A DNA stretch of 64,000 bases from Poindextera sp035295705 (GTDB taxonomy: Bacteria; Pseudomonadota; Alphaproteobacteria; Caulobacterales; Caulobacteraceae): contig DATGIN010000003.1 in assembly GCA_035295705.1 (NCBI GenBank), positions 12,275 through 76,274 of the forward strand, written 5' to 3'. This document shows, piece after piece, positions 27,816 through 36,567 of this stretch. The notes beneath the pieces were generated by a model. It did no database searches. It saw nothing but the letters and a program-made list of their open reading frames with translations, and was not told where the DNA came from. Every line of letters starts with the position of its first letter. Positions within the stretch are counted from its first letter, which is position 1. The position numbers were made by a program, and so were the translations under genes.

Positions 27816-28957
27816 AATTCTTACCACTCGTCTGGGCCGGGATCTGGCGAAAGCCGGGGCGCGCCATCCTGACCCTTTTGTCGGTCGCCAACGCCTTCCT
27901 GCTGTTCGGCATCCTGCAAGGGTTCGCGAGCGGGCTGAATCACGCCGTCGCGCAGACGCACGCGGACGTGCTTTTGACGTTCAGCCGCGTCAGCCAGGTC
28001 GAGCCGCTGCCGTTGTCCCTCGTCGACCAGATCCGCACCGTTCCGGGGGTGCGGGCCGCAACACCAATGGCGCCGCTGATCTCCACCTATCGCACGCCGA
28101 CGCAATTCGTGCCCGCCGAGGGTATCGATCCAAAGCAGATCCTCGCAGTCGATCCCGGGCTCGTCATCTCGCCCGGCATGATCGCCGCGCTGGCCAACGA
28201 CCGCACCGGAGCGCTCGTCAGCCGCACGATCGCGCTTCGCTACGGGTGGAAGGTGGGGGACCGCATTCCGCTGAAGGCTCTGCAGGTCGCCAACCGAGAC
28301 GGCTCCCAGACCTGGCCGATCGACATCGTGGGCATCTTTTCGTCCAAAGGCGGGACGCTGTTCGCCAACAGCGTCCTGTTGAACCTGGACTATATCGATC
28401 AAGGCCGCGCAACCGGCGGCGGAACGGCGAACGTCTTCTTCGTCCGCGTGAACGACCCCAACCGCGCGAACCAGGTCTCGGCCGCCATCGATCGGCTGTT
28501 CGCAAACTCGGTGAACGAGACGAAGACCGCGACGGTGCGCCAGATCGCTCAGGACCAGATCAAGCAGTTGGGCGACATCGGCCTCATCATCAACGCCATC
28601 GTCGGCGCCGTCTTCTTCGCGCTGCTGTTTTCGGTTGGCGCCATCATGATGCAGTCGGTGCGCGAACGGACGCCTGAGCTCGCGGTGCTGAAGACCCTGG
28701 GTTTCACCGATCGCGGCGTGCTTGGCCTGATCCTTTCCGAGGCGCTCGCCTTCTGTTTGGTGTCGGCTGCAGTCGGGCTCGCCCTGGCCTCGCTGCTGTT
28801 CCCGGTCGCGCGGCGCCTGATCGGCTTCCAGGTCCAGGCGGGCCCGCTGATGCTGGCCGGGTTTGCGCTTGCGATCGGCCTGGCGCTCGTAACCGGGCTG
28901 CCGCCGGCCGTCCGCGCCATGCGGCTGCAGGTCGTCGACGCCTTGGCCGGGCGGTGA
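27812..28957 (+). CDS. ABC transporter permease (FtsX/MacB type)
   Basis: 381 residues from ATG 27812, overlapping the ATPase stop by 4 nt. Topology fits the family: one N-terminal helix (about 17-40, KPGRAILTLLSVANAFLLFG), a large periplasmic domain (about 45-260), then three helices in the FtsX core (about 265-375; DIGLIINAIVGAVFFALLFS, VGAIMMQSVRERTPELAVLKTLG). The cytoplasmic ERTPELAVLKTLGFTD coupling motif is conserved. It probably pairs with the second permease, since each has a half set of four helices. Confidence 0.92.
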   Translation: MKFLPLVWAGIWRKPGRAILTLLSVANAFLLFGILQGFASGLNHAVAQTHADVLLTFSRVSQVEPLPLSLVDQIRTVPGVRAATPMAPLISTYRTPTQFVPAEGIDPKQILAVDPGLVISPGMIAALANDRTGALVSRTIALRYGWKVGDRIPLKALQVANRDGSQTWPIDIVGIFSSKGGTLFANSVLLNLDYIDQGRATGGGTANVFFVRVNDPNRANQVSAAIDRLFANSVNETKTATVRQIAQDQIKQLGDIGLIINAIVGAVFFALLFSVGAIMMQSVRERTPELAVLKTLGFTDRGVLGLILSEALAFCLVSAAVGLALASLLFPVARRLIGFQVQAGPLMLAGFALAIGLALVTGLPPAVRAMRLQVVDALAGR

Positions 28958-28961
28958 GGCG

Positions 28962-30131
28962 ATGAACGCTATTCAGCAGGTCTGGGCGGTCACGGCGATG
29001 AACGTGCGGGCCATCCCGCAGCGTGCGGGCGCCTCGCTGGTGACCGTCGTCGGCGTAGCCACGGTCGTGGCGGTTATGGTCTCGCTTCTGTCGATCGCCG
29101 CCGGGCTGATGCGGATGGTGGACAAGAACGTGCGTCCGCAGGACGCGATCGTGCTCTCGTCCGGCGCTCCGGCCATCTACCTCGGCTCGATTTCGCGCGC
29201 CGCCGCGGCGATCATCGCCGACGCCCCCGGCATCAAACGCGACCCGGGTGGAAAGCCGATGGTGCAGCCCACCGCGATCGTCATCGTCGAGGTGGCGAAG
29301 AAGCACGACGGCGGCAGCGTCAACATCGCGTTCACCGGCTCCGGCCCCGAGGGCGAGCTGATGCAGCCGAACGCACGCCTGATCGCCGGCCGGCGCTTTC
29401 GCCCGGCGGTGCACGAGCTGATCGCCGGCCGGGTCGCGAGCGCTCAATACGAGCACCTTGGCCTGGGCGACCACATCACGTTGAAAGGCACCGACTGGAC
29501 GGTCGTCGGCGTGTTCGCTGACAACGGCGGCACCGACGAGAACGCCCTGGTCGGCGATGCCGACACTGTGATGACCGCGTTCGACCGTCCGGCCTACCAG
29601 AGCGTCGGCGTGCGGTTGACCTCGGCCTCGATGTTCGAGCGCTTCAAGGACGCACTCACCTCGAACCCGCAGCTGTCGGTCGATGTGAAGCGGACCAGCG
29701 ACTACGCGCGCGACCAGCTGAAGCCGATTACGGGCGTCCTGAATTTTGTCGGCTATTTCGTCGGGGTCGTGATGGCCATCGGCGCAATCTTCGGGGCCAT
29801 CAACACGATGTACTCGGCCGTCGACGCCAGGGCGCGCGAAATCGCAACGCTGCGCGCCATCGGGTTCGGCGGAACGGCGGTCGTCGTCTCGGTGCTGGTC
29901 GAATCGCTTCTACTCGCCGTGCCCGGAGCGATTCTGGGCGTCCTGGCGGCCTGGATCCTCTTCAATGGCCGCGCGATCTCGGCGCTCGGCCTCAGCTTTC
30001 CGCTGGCGGTGACGCCGCAGCTCTTCGGGCTGGCCATCGTGTGGGCGCTGGCGATCGGAGTCCTGGGCGGGCTCGCGCCCGCGGTGCGGGCCGCGCGGCT
30101 GCCGGTCGCTTCTGCGCTGCGGGCGACCTAG
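28962..30131 (+). CDS. ABC transporter permease (FtsX/MacB type)
   Basis: 389 residues starting 4 bp after the previous permease. It has the same layout: N-terminal helix (about 25-50), periplasmic MacB-PCD domain (about 55-270), three C-terminal helices (about 280-385) and the coupling segment ARAREIATLRAIGFGG. Two distinct permeases suggest a heterodimeric channel, unlike the homodimeric MacB. The stop (TAG 30129-30131) shares bases with the stop of the convergent ssb gene. Confidence 0.92.
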   Translation: MNAIQQVWAVTAMNVRAIPQRAGASLVTVVGVATVVAVMVSLLSIAAGLMRMVDKNVRPQDAIVLSSGAPAIYLGSISRAAAAIIADAPGIKRDPGGKPMVQPTAIVIVEVAKKHDGGSVNIAFTGSGPEGELMQPNARLIAGRRFRPAVHELIAGRVASAQYEHLGLGDHITLKGTDWTVVGVFADNGGTDENALVGDADTVMTAFDRPAYQSVGVRLTSASMFERFKDALTSNPQLSVDVKRTSDYARDQLKPITGVLNFVGYFVGVVMAIGAIFGAINTMYSAVDARAREIATLRAIGFGGTAVVVSVLVESLLLAVPGAILGVLAAWILFNGRAISALGLSFPLAVTPQLFGLAIVWALAIGVLGGLAPAVRAARLPVASALRAT

Positions 30132-30607
30132 AAGGGAATCTCGTCGTCGAGGTCGGCCGAGAAGCTCTCGGCCGCTCCTTGCGGTTCGAGGCGACGTCCG
30201 CTGGGCTGCTGGTAGGAGCCGCTGTAGGCGCCGCCCTCCTCGCGCTCGACGTCGCCCCGCCCGTCGAGCATCGTCAGCTCGCCACGGAACTTCTGCAGCA
30301 CGACCTCGGTCGAGAACTTCTCTACGCCCGCGTTGTCGGTCCATTTCCGTGTTTGCAGAGTGCCTTCGACGTAAATCTTCGAGCCCTTTTTCAGGTAATT
30401 CTCCGCCACCTTCACGATGTTGTCGTTGAAGACGACGACGCGGTGCCACTCCGTCTTCTCGCGCCGCTCGCCGGTCTGCCGGTCGCGCCAGGTCTCCGAC
30501 GTCGCCAGCCGCAAGTTCGCCACTCGATCACCGGAGTTGAGCGTCCGAATCTCCGGGTCCGCGCCCAAATTGCCGATCAGGATCACCTTGTTGACGCTTC
30601 CCGCCAT
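30128..30607 (-). CDS. ssb: Single-stranded DNA-binding protein
   Basis: 159 residues. The OB-fold (about 1-112) starts MAGSVNKVILIGNLGADPEI and includes the conserved aromatic-basic strands (TEWHRVVVFNDNIVKVAENY, KKGSKIYVEGTLQTRKWTD). A short Gly/Gln-rich linker leads to the acidic C-terminal tip DDEIPF, which recruits partners such as RecO, PriA and exonucleases. It covers ssDNA in replication, repair and recombination. It converges with the ABC permease gene with a 4-bp overlap centred on CTAG. Confidence 0.97.
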   Translation of the reverse strand: MAGSVNKVILIGNLGADPEIRTLNSGDRVANLRLATSETWRDRQTGERREKTEWHRVVVFNDNIVKVAENYLKKGSKIYVEGTLQTRKWTDNAGVEKFSTEVVLQKFRGELTMLDGRGDVEREEGGAYSGSYQQPSGRRLEPQGAAESFSADLDDEIPF

Positions 30608-30701
30608 CTCATCCTCGCTTCCGTAGCTGGCCGTTCAATAAGGACCCTAGCGGAGGTTGCAGGGCCGCACAATGTTCTTGTTCTGTTCCGGTCCCGCCCC
30701 G

Positions 30702-31091
30702 CTACTGTCCGGTCGAGAGGGCCGAAGCCGTCGCGAGCCGGCCGTCAGGCGTCAAGCCTAGAAAGAAGAACCGCGCACCGTTCAACGTCTGGCCCGTGAA
30801 AACGCCGTTGTCGTTCAGGAACAGGAACGTGCCCTGATAAGCGCCGGTGATGTCGTGGTGGCTTCCGCCCATCGCGAGGAAGCGCAGGCGAACAGCTTCG
30901 AGCGACGCGGCGCAGCTCTCGAGCGTCGCATCGCCGCCGCTCACCTTGTTGAAAGCGACCTTCCCGTCCGCGCCGGTCACCGCCTGCCAGCAAACCCCAG
31001 GCGCGGTCGGCGCGGCCACTTCCGGCTGGCACCCGGCGAGCGCCGCCGCAGCGATCCCGGCGGCGGCCAGACGGAGCCGGAGCGTCATCAT
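30702..31091 (-). CDS. Hypothetical lipoprotein
   Basis: 129 residues. The signal peptide ends in a lipobox LAGC with Cys21. The mature part (VCWQAVTGADGKVAFNKVSG, ITGAYQGTFLFLNDNGVFTG, LNGARFFFLGL) has no family I recognise. Two further cysteines (near 34 and 60) could form a disulfide. It lies 9 bp after the next upstream gene on the same strand (31101-31763), so they probably share a transcript. Confidence 0.75.
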   Translation of the reverse strand: MMTLRLRLAAAGIAAAALAGCQPEVAAPTAPGVCWQAVTGADGKVAFNKVSGGDATLESCAASLEAVRLRFLAMGGSHHDITGAYQGTFLFLNDNGVFTGQTLNGARFFFLGLTPDGRLATASALSTGQ

Positions 31092-31100
31092 CGGCGCCTC

Positions 31101-31763
31101 CTAGAAGTCGGCGATGGCACAGTCGGGCGGAGACTGTTGAGTGAGGTCTCGGAAGTTGTTGTTATCATTCGATATATCAACCTCCCCGGGGACCTGTTTC
31201 AGGGTCTGGCCCATCCAGCGGCCGTAGGCGATCGCGGCCCCTCGCGCGCAGTGCCCGGAGAACAATAGCTTGACGCAGCCGGAGAGCGACATGCCCGCGC
31301 CGGCCTCCCGCCACGCACCGGCAACGTAGCGCAGGCAGTCCCCGGTTCCGGCGCTTAGGTCAGTCGCGTCCGGCTGGGCACTCTGGGCCAACGCGGCGGC
31401 GGCGGGCAGCGGCGTGAGCGGCGTCGCCGATTGGCTTGCCTGGTTGGCCGCAGCGAGTTGCCCGGTCTGGTCGACGCCCACGTCCAGCGCCTCGGTCGCG
31501 ACGCCGTTGCGTCTCGCGCAATCGGCCAGCGTCTCCTCGCCAACCAGCTGGCCGTTCACGAAGCAACGCATCGGCTTCTGCGGGTCGAGCTTCGCCTGGT
31601 CGCCGGCTTGCGTCACGACGAGGCCGCCGGTGGAGGCCGGCGGCGGGGTCGTGGCCCTCGGCCCGTGCAACAGGATGAGAAGGCCGCCGGCGATGCCCAG
31701 CGCAGCGACAGCGACGCCGCCGCCGAGCGCTACCCAAAGCCTGCGGGCCGTCACCGCGTCCAT
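31101..31763 (-). CDS. Hypothetical single-pass membrane protein
   Basis: 220 residues from ATG 31763; an in-frame ATG 12 codons earlier is less likely. One membrane helix (about 11-35, LGGGVAVAALGIAGGLLILL) is followed by a periplasmic part with an Ala/Pro/Thr-rich linker. Conserved-looking patches are MRCFVNGQLVGEETLADCAR, TGDCLRYVAGAWREA and GCVKLLFSGHCARGAAIAYG. Six or so cysteines outside the membrane suggest disulfides. The repeated C-x-N/G pattern looks like a short cysteine-stabilised domain used to recognise another protein. Function unknown. Confidence 0.75.
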   Translation of the reverse strand: MDAVTARRLWVALGGGVAVAALGIAGGLLILLHGPRATTPPPASTGGLVVTQAGDQAKLDPQKPMRCFVNGQLVGEETLADCARRNGVATEALDVGVDQTGQLAAANQASQSATPLTPLPAAAALAQSAQPDATDLSAGTGDCLRYVAGAWREAGAGMSLSGCVKLLFSGHCARGAAIAYGRWMGQTLKQVPGEVDISNDNNNFRDLTQQSPPDCAIADF

Positions 31764-31893
31764 CGGCTCTGAGCTATGCCGAGCGGCCGGATCATGCAAG
31801 CCGCGCCCGCGTCCCCGCTTTTGTCCGAAAAGTTAAGCAACTCGCAGTCATCTCAACAGAAAATGCGGATCGGAGGTCCGCGACGACGCGCTG

Positions 31894-34644
31894 ATGGTCA
31901 TCTCGATCAACACAAATCTGCTGCTGGCCTACTACGGCGTTCCGACCTCGCTCGGCGCAAATGGCTCAGCGACAGCGGCGGTCAGCACGCCCACCACGCC
32001 AGTTACCCCATGGGCCAGCGCGGCCACGCAGACGCAGACCAACAATCTCATCCAATCGGCGCTGAACGGGCGTTCGCTGTTCAACGCCTCGTCGGTCAAG
32101 CTCTCGATCCCGACGACGACGCCGAACTATGGCAATACCAAGCAGCTCTTCGCGCTCTATCAAGGCCTCACGGCGCTGCAGGATCTGGCGAACCAAGCGA
32201 AGACGCCCGGACTGTCGAGCGTTCAGCTGTCGGCCGTGCAGACCGCGTTTCAGGGCGGCATGCAGCAACTCGGCACGTACCTGAACGGGGCGCCGTTCAG
32301 CGGCTTCACGGTCGCCCTAGGCGGAGTCGCCGCCAGCCAGCAGACCAGCGCCGGCGCGCTCGGCGAGACCGACACCTACACGACGCGTACGCTCGTCAGC
32401 GGCGACACCACGACGCCGGTCCCCGCCTTCGCCGGCAACGTGCAGTTTTCGATGACGGTCACGCTGCCGTCGGGAAGCCAGACGGTGGTCAACTTCAACC
32501 TCGCGGACATGGGGTCCACGCCGCGCTCGCTTTCGAACGTGATCAACTACCTGAACGGGCAACTCGCTGCGGCCGGGGTTTTCACGCGCTTCGCCGACGT
32601 GCTGACCCAAGGGACGTCGAGCAGCATAAAGGTGAATGGGCAGACGATTTCCGGCCCCACCTCGCCGAATACCTACGCGCTTCAGATCGTCGGCAACCCG
32701 ATCGAGCAGATCAGCTTGTCGGCGCCGACAACCAGCCCTGGAATCTATGTCACCCAGCAGGCCGGCGAGACCCCGAGCTCGACCGGCGGGGGATCGACGC
32801 CGACCGGCAATACGACCACCCCGGCCGTGAGCCAGCAGCTGCTGAAGCTGACCACCGATCCAAGCGCGACCAGCCCGCGGGTGTTCACCGACACGCTCAG
32901 TCAGGCGACGCAGGCCGCCGTAGCGACCGCGACCGCTCCGGATGGGTCCGTCTATGTGCTCGCCAACATCGACGGGCCGACCCAGAGCGGCCTGCTCAAC
33001 GGCTCGCATGGCATCGTGGGCGCCCAGGACGTCGCGCTGATGAAATACGACTCAGCCGGGAACCTCATCTGGACCCAGACCGTGGGGTCGACGCAGACGG
33101 CGACGGGCCTCGGCCTCGCGGTTTCGGCCGACGGCAGCCAGATCGCGGTCGTCGGCCAGGGAACCGGGCTTCTCGACAACGACGGCGGGCCGCCGGCCGA
33201 CACCACCGACCCGACCGGGTTCGTCTCGGTCTTCTCCAGCGCCGGCGCGCCGGCATGGTCGCAGTCGGTCGACGGCTTCAACGCCAGCGCCGTGTCCCAG
33301 GCGACGTTCGGGGCGGACGGTTCGCTCTATGTCGCGGGCACGACCCAGCTGGCCAGCGGCTTCTCGGACACCTTCCTGGCCGGATTCTCCGCAAGCGGCG
33401 CGCCTAAGTTCAACACCATCGTCGGGCCGACCGCCTCGAGCGGGGTCAGCGGCATCGCGGTCGACGGATCCTCGCTCGTCACCGCCGGGGACCAGAGCGG
33501 CCAGGCGGTGGTGCAGAGCTACACGCTGAACGGCTCAGGCGCCCCCACGCTGGCGGCCAGCGAAACCCTTGGGCAGGCGGACGTGGCCGGACTGGCGGTG
33601 AACGCCGACGGCTCGATCGTGGTCGCAGGCTCGACCAACAACGGGGCGCTCGCGCCGGGCGCCACGGTCGCAAACGCCTACTCAGGCGGCACGAACGCGT
33701 ACGTGGCGAACCTGAACGCGGCGCTGAGCCCCTCGAGCGCCGATACGATCACGTACTTCAACGGCGGGGCGGACACGACAGCGACCGCCGTCACGGTGGC
33801 GGGCGGGCAGGTCTACCTGGCGGGCCGGATCGCGGCGACGCCGACTGCAGGGCAGACCACCGCCTTCGACGGATACGCCGCCGAAGTCGACCCCGCGACC
33901 GGCCAGATCACCTGGTCGAGCGTCATCAACACCGACGACAACGAGTCGGCTCCGAGCTCGATCGCGGTATCGCCGACCGGGTCGTCCGCTCTGGATGCGC
34001 TCGGCCTGCCCAGCGGCGCGATCGACTTCTCGCCGGACCAGGCGCTCGTGCAGAACACTGCGCTGCAGCCAGGCGACCAGTTCACGATCAAGTCCAACTT
34101 CGGCTCGCTGGCGACCATCACGGTCCAGGCGAGCGACACGTTGCAGTCGCTCGCGCAAGAGATCGGCCGCGTCACCGGGTTCGCGGCGACCGCGCAAGTG
34201 GTCACGGGGACGGGCGGCGTCCAGGAGCTGAAGATCACTCCGACCAGCTCCAGCTTCCAGGTCACGCTGGGCTCTGGGCCAGCCGGCCAGAACGCCCTGC
34301 CGGCTTTGGGGCTGACCGATGGTCTGATCACGGCCAACGCGACGGCGAAGGCGAAGAGCGCGATCGGGGTGAACGGCGCCAAACCGACCACGACGCTGCA
34401 AGCCAACTACGGGCTCGGATTGGAGTCGACGCTGAGCCTCGCCACGCCCAGCGGCGTCGCCAACGCGCTCGCCCAGCTGGGCGGCGCGATCTCGACCGTG
34501 AAGTCGATTTACTCCGCGATGACGACGCCGCCGTCCGCGCCCGGCGCGAACGGCCCGGTCCCTGCCTACCTGACGGCTGAGATCGCGAACTATCAGGCGG
34601 CGCTGGCACGCCTTACGTCGGGCAGCGGCTCGGTCGCCATCTAG
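31894..34644 (+). CDS. FlaEY-like flagellar filament regulatory protein
   Basis: 916 residues. The N-terminus (MVISINTNLLLAYYG) resembles flagellins. The middle, about residues 300-700, is built of repeats such as VALMKYDSAGNLIWTQTVGS and LGLAVSADGSQIAVVGQG, which suggest beta-propeller blades. The C-terminus has flagellar-hook-associated-like segments (LQPGDQFTIKSNFGSLATIT, SLAQEIGRVTGFAATAQV). In Caulobacter crescentus the FlaEY protein encoded in the flagellin locus affects filament assembly and flagellin amounts. My match rests on size, architecture and position, so the exact role is inference. The start ATG stands 17 nt after GGAGG, unusually far. Confidence 0.75.
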   Translation: MVISINTNLLLAYYGVPTSLGANGSATAAVSTPTTPVTPWASAATQTQTNNLIQSALNGRSLFNASSVKLSIPTTTPNYGNTKQLFALYQGLTALQDLANQAKTPGLSSVQLSAVQTAFQGGMQQLGTYLNGAPFSGFTVALGGVAASQQTSAGALGETDTYTTRTLVSGDTTTPVPAFAGNVQFSMTVTLPSGSQTVVNFNLADMGSTPRSLSNVINYLNGQLAAAGVFTRFADVLTQGTSSSIKVNGQTISGPTSPNTYALQIVGNPIEQISLSAPTTSPGIYVTQQAGETPSSTGGGSTPTGNTTTPAVSQQLLKLTTDPSATSPRVFTDTLSQATQAAVATATAPDGSVYVLANIDGPTQSGLLNGSHGIVGAQDVALMKYDSAGNLIWTQTVGSTQTATGLGLAVSADGSQIAVVGQGTGLLDNDGGPPADTTDPTGFVSVFSSAGAPAWSQSVDGFNASAVSQATFGADGSLYVAGTTQLASGFSDTFLAGFSASGAPKFNTIVGPTASSGVSGIAVDGSSLVTAGDQSGQAVVQSYTLNGSGAPTLAASETLGQADVAGLAVNADGSIVVAGSTNNGALAPGATVANAYSGGTNAYVANLNAALSPSSADTITYFNGGADTTATAVTVAGGQVYLAGRIAATPTAGQTTAFDGYAAEVDPATGQITWSSVINTDDNESAPSSIAVSPTGSSALDALGLPSGAIDFSPDQALVQNTALQPGDQFTIKSNFGSLATITVQASDTLQSLAQEIGRVTGFAATAQVVTGTGGVQELKITPTSSSFQVTLGSGPAGQNALPALGLTDGLITANATAKAKSAIGVNGAKPTTTLQANYGLGLESTLSLATPSGVANALAQLGGAISTVKSIYSAMTTPPSAPGANGPVPAYLTAEIANYQAALARLTSGSGSVAI

Positions 34645-34651
34645 GCGACAA

Positions 34652-35206
34652 TCACGCTTCGATGAGGTTCGCCGTGGTCAAGGCCCGGCGAAGCGCGGTC
34701 CGCCGCTCGCGCCACTCGGGCGCAAGAATCCCAAGCAGCACGACGTCGCGGCGACGGCCATCCTTGACCACGTGAGCGCGCAGGTAGCCCTCGCGACGGA
34801 AACCGGCCGCGGCCTGCGCCTTGAGCGCAACGTCGTTGTCGGCGAGCACCTCGGCCTGCACCTTTTCGAGCCCGAGTGCGTCGAAGGCGATATCGAGACC
34901 CAGCGCCTGCGCCGCCCGCCCGGCGCCGCGTCCCCGGGCCGCAGCGTCGCCGATATACCATCCCCAGGAAGCGCGCCGGTGGCGGCTCGTCAGGCCGGTA
35001 AGCGTGAGAAACCCCGCCGGGACGCCATCGACGGTGATGATCCAGCCGCGACGATCCGGGTCGAGCCTGAACTCGTCAAACCAGCGCCCGTTCTCCTCAA
35101 GAGTTTGCGCCGCCTGGTCGCTCATCCAACGGTCGACTTCCGGCTCAAGCCGCCAGTGGAACAGCCGGTCGCGATCGTCGTCCTGAAGGTCGCGCAGCGC
35201 GATCAT
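34652..35206 (-). CDS. flmH: GNAT N-acetyltransferase, FlmH/PseH-like
   Basis: 184 residues. The acetyl-CoA-binding core motif is clear: ASWGWYIGDAAARGRGAGRA followed by LEKVQAEVLADNDVALKAQA. An N-terminal FHWRLEPEVDRWM segment fits PseH-type enzymes that N-acetylate UDP-4-amino-4,6-dideoxy-altrosamine in pseudaminic acid synthesis. Caulobacter FlmH is proposed to do this for flagellin glycosylation. The adjacency to flagellin genes and an FlmG homologue supports it. A ribosomal-protein acetyltransferase (RimJ-like) is the alternative. The gene is convergent with the FlaEY-like gene, with 7 bp between them. Confidence 0.75.
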   Translation of the reverse strand: MIALRDLQDDDRDRLFHWRLEPEVDRWMSDQAAQTLEENGRWFDEFRLDPDRRGWIITVDGVPAGFLTLTGLTSRHRRASWGWYIGDAAARGRGAGRAAQALGLDIAFDALGLEKVQAEVLADNDVALKAQAAAGFRREGYLRAHVVKDGRRRDVVLLGILAPEWRERRTALRRALTTANLIEA

Positions 35207-35256
35207 GCCCGTATCCTAGCGTGCGGCTGACAACGCTGCATGAACGCACGGGACCG

Positions 35257-36051
35257 TCATCGGAACAGCGACAAGACAAGCTGGGGCGAAGCGTTCGCGA
35301 TCGGCTGGCCCTGGCTGGTCAAACCCTGTTGGACCTGAAGCGCGAGCAGTCTGGCGCCATCGGCGCCACCATCAGCGCTAGCAAGCCCTTGCTTCAAGGC
35401 GCTCGACAATTGATCGACGATCGCGCCGTGCGCCGAGATCTGGCCCGCCTGCTGGCTAAGGGCTGAAAGCGCGGCCCCGAGGTTGTCGATCGAATTGGAG
35501 ACATCGCCCAGCGCCGTCGCAGCGGCTGTCGGCGAATCGAGATTTGCGCTCGCGCCGACGGTGAGGATGGGGCCGCCGAGCGTCAGGTTCTGTGGCGTCA
35601 GACTGCCGCCCCCCGGAATCCTCACGCCGCCGGTGCTGGATCCATCCAGCAGATTGACGCCGCCAAAGCTCGCCTGACCCACCGTCTGAGCGATCTGGGC
35701 GAGCGCCGCCTGGAAGTCTGCGTTCAACCCTTGTCGCGCCGACGGATCGAGCGTCGGATCCTCGCCGGTCGCCGCCTGTTGCTTCAGGGTCGAGAGCAAG
35801 CCCGCCACCGACTGTCCGGCGGCGATGGCGAAATCGGCGATGCCGGCGGCCGCGTTCAGGCCAACGGCCAGCGCATCGACCGTCGACACGTCGAGGCGCC
35901 CGGCCTGCCCGATCGCGACGGAACTGGGCTGCGCCCCGTCATCCGCTGGGGTTGCCGCGCCATCGGCGCCGCCGGCGGCGCCCTGAGACGGCGGCGTCAG
36001 GTCCGGCAGGGGCGGAGTGACAAGGCTGGCGCCGTTCACGCTTATCGCCAA
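35257..36051 (-). CDS. Atypical flagellin-like protein
   Basis: 264 residues from TTG 36051 with GGAGG 5 nt upstream. The C-terminal half resembles flagellin (ALQVQQGLTSQGQPIANASPQLVLSLFR compared with ALQTKQQLGIQALSIANQSSTALLSLFR of the neighbouring flagellin), and the D1-like middle (GLNADFQAALAQIAQTVGQA, FGGVNLLDG) is recognisable. The N-terminal coiled-coil region, however, is replaced by a Pro/Gly/Ala-rich stretch (residues 10-45: LVTPPLPDLTPPSQGAAGGA). That should block normal D0 packing. It may be a filament-end or regulatory flagellin, or a decaying copy. Confidence 0.8.
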   Translation of the reverse strand: MAISVNGASLVTPPLPDLTPPSQGAAGGADGAATPADDGAQPSSVAIGQAGRLDVSTVDALAVGLNAAAGIADFAIAAGQSVAGLLSTLKQQAATGEDPTLDPSARQGLNADFQAALAQIAQTVGQASFGGVNLLDGSSTGGVRIPGGGSLTPQNLTLGGPILTVGASANLDSPTAAATALGDVSNSIDNLGAALSALSQQAGQISAHGAIVDQLSSALKQGLASADGGADGARLLALQVQQGLTSQGQPIANASPQLVLSLFR

Positions 36052-36201
36052 GACGGCCTCCTTCGAAAGCCAAGCAGACGCTTCAGATCCAAAGGCGTGC
36101 GCCCAGCTTGGAGGCGCATTTTGCGGACCTGGCGGCTGGCGAAGTCTTAAGAGGCCAGCGTCTATTTATGGTTAACGAAGGAAGAACGCCTTTCCGGCCC
36201 G

Positions 36202-36501
36202 CTAGGCGCGCGTCCGGATCAGCGCGCCGGCCGCATAGCCGGGGTCGCGGCTGAGCTCGAGCAGGCTCTCGCGGGGAAGCTGGCGGATCACCGCGCCTGT
36301 GCGCCGATCCACGGTGATGTAGGTGAACCCCGCTCCGCTCTCGTCGCCCTCGATGATGAGCCGCACGTCGTCGGTGGGCTCGGAGGCAGCCGCAGCCGGC
36401 GACCCTTCGGCCGTCGAGGGTTGACCGTCGCTTTCGCGCGGGTAGGCGCCGCCGTGGCTGTGGTCGCCGACGCCGCCTGCATTGCTGACAATGCGCGTCA
36501 T
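36202..36501 (-). CDS. flaG: FlaG family protein
   Basis: 99 residues. A disordered N-terminal half is followed by the FlaG domain (about 45-95): DVRLIIEGDESGAGFTYITV, DRRTGAVIRQLPRESLLELS. FlaG proteins influence filament length, perhaps through flagellin or FliD. It starts 66 bp after the flagellin stop and may be co-transcribed with the flagellin. The flagellin-like gene lies 150 bp downstream. Confidence 0.88.
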   Translation of the reverse strand: MTRIVSNAGGVGDHSHGGAYPRESDGQPSTAEGSPAAAASEPTDDVRLIIEGDESGAGFTYITVDRRTGAVIRQLPRESLLELSRDPGYAAGALIRTRA

Positions 36502-36567
36502 GATCGGCTCCGCTCATGGGCTGGGCGGCGAGCCCTTCGAACAGGCCCGCCGCGCCAGCTTTCAGAG

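Noticed and set aside
36161..36180. TTAACCAT-like CtrA half-site between FlaG and the flagellin-like gene
   Set aside because: Only a single half-site, no second TTAAC at the right spacing.
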